A DNA stretch of 64,000 nt. Origin: CBDFKJ01 sp965248805. GTDB lineage: Bacteria; Pseudomonadota; Alphaproteobacteria; UBA6615. Both the position numbers and the translations under genes were made by a program. Each line of letters begins with the position of its first letter. Position 1 is the first letter of the stretch. This document shows positions 61,283 through 64,000 of this stretch, piece after piece. The stretch is taken from NCBI GenBank assembly GCA_965248805.1, contig CBDFKJ010000006.1, positions 310,001 to 374,000 of the forward strand, written 5' to 3'. Under the pieces are notes generated by a model. That model was not told where the DNA came from. It worked only from the letters and a program-made list of their open reading frames with translations, and searched no databases.

Positions 61283-61687
61283 ATGATCCTCAAGAACGCC
61301 TTCGTCTCCATCAACGGCGTGGATCTGTCCGATCACATCCAGGAGGTCAACCTGGAGATCGGCCGCGAGAGCCACGACGACACGACGATGGGCGACGACA
61401 CCAGGTCGATGACGCTCGGGCTCAAGACCTGGTCACTGTCGCTGACACTCAAACAGAACTTCGCCGCGGGCAAGGTCGATGCGACACTGTTCGCCGTCTA
61501 CAACGCCGGCGATGCGGTGCCGGTCATCGTCCGGGTCGACAAGGGCGCGAAATCGGCCGGCAATCCCGAGTTCACCGGCGACGCGGTGCTCGAAAGCTAT
61601 ACGCCGCTCGGTCAGTCGGTCGGCGACTTCGCGACAGCGCCGATGCAGTTCGCGGCCGCCGGCGATCTCACCCGCGCGATCGCGTGA
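61283..61687 (+). CDS. Tail tube protein
   Basis: The product has 134 residues after AAGGAGA. VSINGVDLSDHIQEVNLEIG, HDDTTMGDDTRSMTLGLKTW and FTGDAVLESYTPLGQSVGDF are characteristic of major tail proteins of this phage group. Confidence 0.85.
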   Translation: MILKNAFVSINGVDLSDHIQEVNLEIGRESHDDTTMGDDTRSMTLGLKTWSLSLTLKQNFAAGKVDATLFAVYNAGDAVPVIVRVDKGAKSAGNPEFTGDAVLESYTPLGQSVGDFATAPMQFAAAGDLTRAIA

Positions 61688-61698
61688 CGGGGGCCGGC

Positions 61699-62079
61699 AT
61701 GGCTGCAACCAAAACCCCAAAGACCCTCGACGCGGCGGCGATCCTCGGCGCGGCGAAGTCACCGCCGCAGGCCGTCCATGTTCCGTCGCTCGGCGGCATC
61801 GTCCACGTCCGCGAGATGACGGTGGGCGAGCGCGACGAGTACGAGATGCAGCTGGCGGGCACCCGTACGGACGAAGCCAGCGCCAAGCGCCGCATCGTGC
61901 GGTCGTCACTGCTGGTGCGCGCGCTCTGCGATGCCGACGGTAAGCGGCTGTTCATCGACGACCAGGCCGAGGAGCTCGCCGGCACCCTCGGCGCCCGTGC
62001 AGCGGACCGGTTGTTTTCCGTAGCGCGGCGTCTCAACGGGATCGGTGCCGACGCCGTCGAGGAACTTGAGGGAAACTGA
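61699..62079 (+). CDS. Tail assembly chaperone, gpG-like
   Basis: The product has 126 residues from the ATG 61699. VHVPSLGGIVHVREMTVGER and VRALCDADGKRLFIDDQAEE fit a tail assembly chaperone. It ends right after a GGGAAAC slippery site that gives a longer GT form in the -1 frame. Confidence 0.82.
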   Translation: MAATKTPKTLDAAAILGAAKSPPQAVHVPSLGGIVHVREMTVGERDEYEMQLAGTRTDEASAKRRIVRSSLLVRALCDADGKRLFIDDQAEELAGTLGARAADRLFSVARRLNGIGADAVEELEGN

Positions 62080-62098
62080 CGCGGCGGCCGAGCCGCCG
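62070..62098 (+). promoter_or_regulatory. Programmed -1 frameshift site
   Basis: The heptamer G-GGA-AAC (62070-62076) lies in the chaperone frame directly before its TGA. A stem CGGCGGC / GCCGCCG (62082-62098) follows after five bases. Both match the classic -1 frameshift signal. Confidence 0.82.
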
Positions 62099-62288
62099 GT
62101 TCCTGTTCTCTCTGGCTCGCGAGCTCGGCAAGACCGTGCACGAACTCGAAACCGGGATGGGCGCGCGCGAACTCGCCGAATGGGTCGCGGTGCTGCGCAT
62201 CGAACGGCGCGAGGCCGATGAAGCCCAGCGCCGCCGGAGCCTCGAAGACGGCGTGCGCAGCAATCTGAGCAGAAAGCGGAGGCGCTAG
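62076..62288 (+). CDS. Tail assembly chaperone, T-domain read by -1 frameshift
   Basis: The -1 frame is open for 70 codons and has no start codon of its own near the overlap. It encodes RFLFSLARELGKTVHELETG, MGARELAEWVAVLRIERREA, a usual T-domain. Fusion with the upstream part gives a GT protein of about 196 residues that helps the tape measure. Confidence 0.82.
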   Translation: MTRRPSRRFLFSLARELGKTVHELETGMGARELAEWVAVLRIERREADEAQRRRSLEDGVRSNLSRKRRR

Positions 62289-62290
62289 AC

Positions 62291-64000
62291 ATGGCACAGA
62301 CCGTCGCCGCGCTGGTAACGGAACTGTCTGCGAACCATGCGGAGTTCCGGCGCGACATGGGCAAGGCCGCCGATGCCGTCAACTCATCGCGAGCGCGCAT
62401 CAACCGCGAACTGGGCAAGATCGACAGGGGCTTCGGGCGACTGCGGAAGTCGGTCGGCCGGTCGATCAAATCGGCGCTCAGCTTCCGTGCCATCGTCGCC
62501 GCGGCGGCCGGGTCGGCCGGCTTGGGACTGTTGATCAAGAGTTCCCTGGATGCCGCCGACAGTATCGCCAAGATCGCCGACAAGGCGGGCGTCTCGACCG
62601 ACTTCCTGCAGGAACTCCGCTTTGCCGGTTCGCAGACCGGCGTCGCCGGGCGCGATATCGACGATGCGTTCACGCGGCTGAACCGCCGGCTTGGTCTGTT
62701 CGTCACCAACGGCGGCGGCCCGGCGGCGGTCGGTTTCAAGGAACTCGGCATCAGCGCGCGCGACGCCGCCGGCGCCGTCCGCTCGACCGAGTCCGTGTTC
62801 GACGAGATCGTGGCCAAGCTGGAGACCTACGAGAACACGGCGCAGCAGGCCGCGATCGCCTCTGCGTTCTTCGGCGAGGACGCCGGACCGCGGCTGGTCA
62901 ACCTGCTGTCGAAGGGCTCCGCCGGCGTTGACGAGCTGCGCCGGAAGGCCCGCGATCTCGGCATCGTGCTCGACGAGCAGCTGTTGCGGAAATCCGAGCA
63001 GGCCAACGACCAGCTCGATGCGCTCGCCAGAACCCTGAAGGCGCAAGTCTTGACGGCCGTGATCGAGAACGCCGACCAGATCAAGGATTTTGCGACGGTC
63101 CTACAGGACAAACTGCCCGGAGCGCTCAGAACAACGATAACGCTCGTCAAGGAGCTGGCCGACAATCTTGCCCTCGTCGGCCTCGTCATCGCCGGCTTTA
63201 GCGGCGCGAGTGCGGGTGCCAGGATCGGTGCAACGTTCGGACCCAAGGGCGCGCTCGTCGGCGGTGTGGCCGGCGCGGCGGCGGCCGTCGGCAGCACGTT
63301 TCTCGCGATGGAGTACCTCAAGAGCCTCACGGACGCGGCCGAAGAAAATATCGACGTAAGGGTCGCCGAGATCCAGGCCAAGATCGCCAAGCTGGACAGA
63401 GTCTCCGGTGTCGCGAGGGCCAACGCTCAGGGGCAAATCAAGAATCTGAACGCGGAACTGGAAACCCTAAAGGCCGCGAAGGAAGAGCTTTCCGAGCGCG
63501 CAGTTTTGCAGCCTGGAGGCGGCACGCCGACGCTGGCCGCGATCACCGCGACCCCGGCAACGGACCCCGGCGGGAACGTCATCAAGGGCCTGCGGTTTGA
63601 ATTGGAGCAGCTCCATCGGACGAGTCAGGAACGCGAGCTGTACAACCGGTTGCGGCAGGCGGGCGTCGCCATCGGTACCGAGGAAGGGAGACAGATCAAG
63701 GAACTGGTCAGCGACCTCCAGGCGAAAAAGGCCGCCGATCAGCTGGCCGCCGAAGCGACAAGGGATCATCAAGCCGCCATCCAGGAGACCAAGCGCGAGA
63801 TCGAGTCTCTGGTCGACGCGACACGCACCCCCCTCGAACGTTTCCACAAATCCTTCCTGGATCTCACCAAACTCGCCGGCGAGTCGCCGGACGTGTGGAA
63901 AGCGGCCGGCCGCGCCATGTCTCAGGCAGCGAAAGAGGCGGCCGAATGGGACAAGGAGATCGCGGCCGGCGGCGACGACTTGCAGAAGTTCAACGCCGAG
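62291..64000 (+). CDS. Tail tape measure protein (partial)
   Basis: The frame is open for 570 codons to the window edge. TVAALVTELSANHAEFRRDM, then the hydrophobic IVAAAAGSAGLGLLIKSSLD and coiled-coil sections (near 355-395, 430-500), are typical. Hydrophobic helices near residues 293-340 (LALVGLVIAGFSGASAGARI) fit the membrane-interacting part. It sets the tail length. Confidence 0.9.
   Translation, partial: MAQTVAALVTELSANHAEFRRDMGKAADAVNSSRARINRELGKIDRGFGRLRKSVGRSIKSALSFRAIVAAAAGSAGLGLLIKSSLDAADSIAKIADKAGVSTDFLQELRFAGSQTGVAGRDIDDAFTRLNRRLGLFVTNGGGPAAVGFKELGISARDAAGAVRSTESVFDEIVAKLETYENTAQQAAIASAFFGEDAGPRLVNLLSKGSAGVDELRRKARDLGIVLDEQLLRKSEQANDQLDALARTLKAQVLTAVIENADQIKDFATVLQDKLPGALRTTITLVKELADNLALVGLVIAGFSGASAGARIGATFGPKGALVGGVAGAAAAVGSTFLAMEYLKSLTDAAEENIDVRVAEIQAKIAKLDRVSGVARANAQGQIKNLNAELETLKAAKEELSERAVLQPGGGTPTLAAITATPATDPGGNVIKGLRFELEQLHRTSQERELYNRLRQAGVAIGTEEGRQIKELVSDLQAKKAADQLAAEATRDHQAAIQETKREIESLVDATRTPLERFHKSFLDLTKLAGESPDVWKAAGRAMSQAAKEAAEWDKEIAAGGDDLQKFNAE

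Larger units (their letters stand above)
30986..64000. mobile_element. Siphovirus-like prophage (right end outside window)
   Basis: The module order is integrase and excisionase, early leftward genes, repressor/Cro switch, replication genes, packaging, HK97-type head, lysis and tail, ending inside the tape measure. All late genes are open. The left attachment site should be between 30878 and 30985 but could not be fixed because the right site is not in the window. Confidence 0.9.

Noticed and set aside
1..64000. CRISPR array, toxin-antitoxin pair or reverse-transcriptase element
   Set aside because: No regularly spaced repeats, no recognisable toxin/antitoxin pair and no reverse transcriptase motif were seen on either strand.

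Overview
The window is GC-rich DNA (roughly 60-65% by eye) with alphaproteobacterial character. Supporting signs are gene families linked to PQQ metabolism, a periplasmic molybdenum hydroxylase operon, a compact class Ia ribonucleotide reductase and a siphovirus prophage of the HK97/gene-transfer type. No rRNA, intact tRNA or CRISPR array was seen, so the species cannot be named.

Layout. (1) 1-3742 is a PQQ-associated cluster: a YVTN beta-propeller protein cut by the left edge, a substrate-binding protein of the PQQ-alcohol-dehydrogenase type, a thioredoxin-like protein and a c-type cytochrome. (2) 3830-4216 is an integration scar: the 3' half of a tRNA-Arg-like gene beside the first 49 codons of a tyrosine integrase. 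(3) 4796-9016 is a three-gene leftward operon for a Tat-exported molybdenum hydroxylase resembling PaoABC. (4) 9350-31000 is a graveyard of insertion sequences: IS1182, two IS1595-type lineages, IS5, two IS3-family elements and IS630. They are nested in each other and in remnants of an older prophage (tail fibre, amidase). Chromosomal genes survive among them: a SUMF1-domain protein, arfB, nrdA, nrdB and ynfA. nrdA and nrdB are separated by an IS3 element and a foreign gene fragment. (5) From about 30986 to the right edge lies a largely intact prophage.

Prophage logic. Integrase and excisionase sit at the left. They are followed by a leftward early operon (Gp37/Gp68-like protein, Bet/RecT recombinase, J-domain protein and small proteins) and a divergent repressor/Cro-like switch, with a lipoprotein gene directly behind the repressor. 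A rightward replication/DNA-processing block follows (CII-like, GapR-like, RuvC-like, adenine methylase, DUF1376). An inverted cassette of an AAA+ MoxR ATPase, a DUF3150-like protein, a VWA/metallopeptidase protein and a DUF488-like protein interrupts it. The late rightward operon then runs HNH nuclease, a Mom-like putative DNA-modification protein, ParB-like protein, terminase, portal, protease, capsid, lysis genes, connectors, tail tube, frameshifted tail chaperones and tape measure (cut by the right edge).

Most unusual points: the MoxR/VWA cassette, the Mom-like protein paired with a ParB-like gene, two copies of an internally deleted IS630 derivative that appear to have moved in trans, a pair of perfect DnaA boxes facing each other before nrdA, and a repeated motif followed by hairpins in the replication region.
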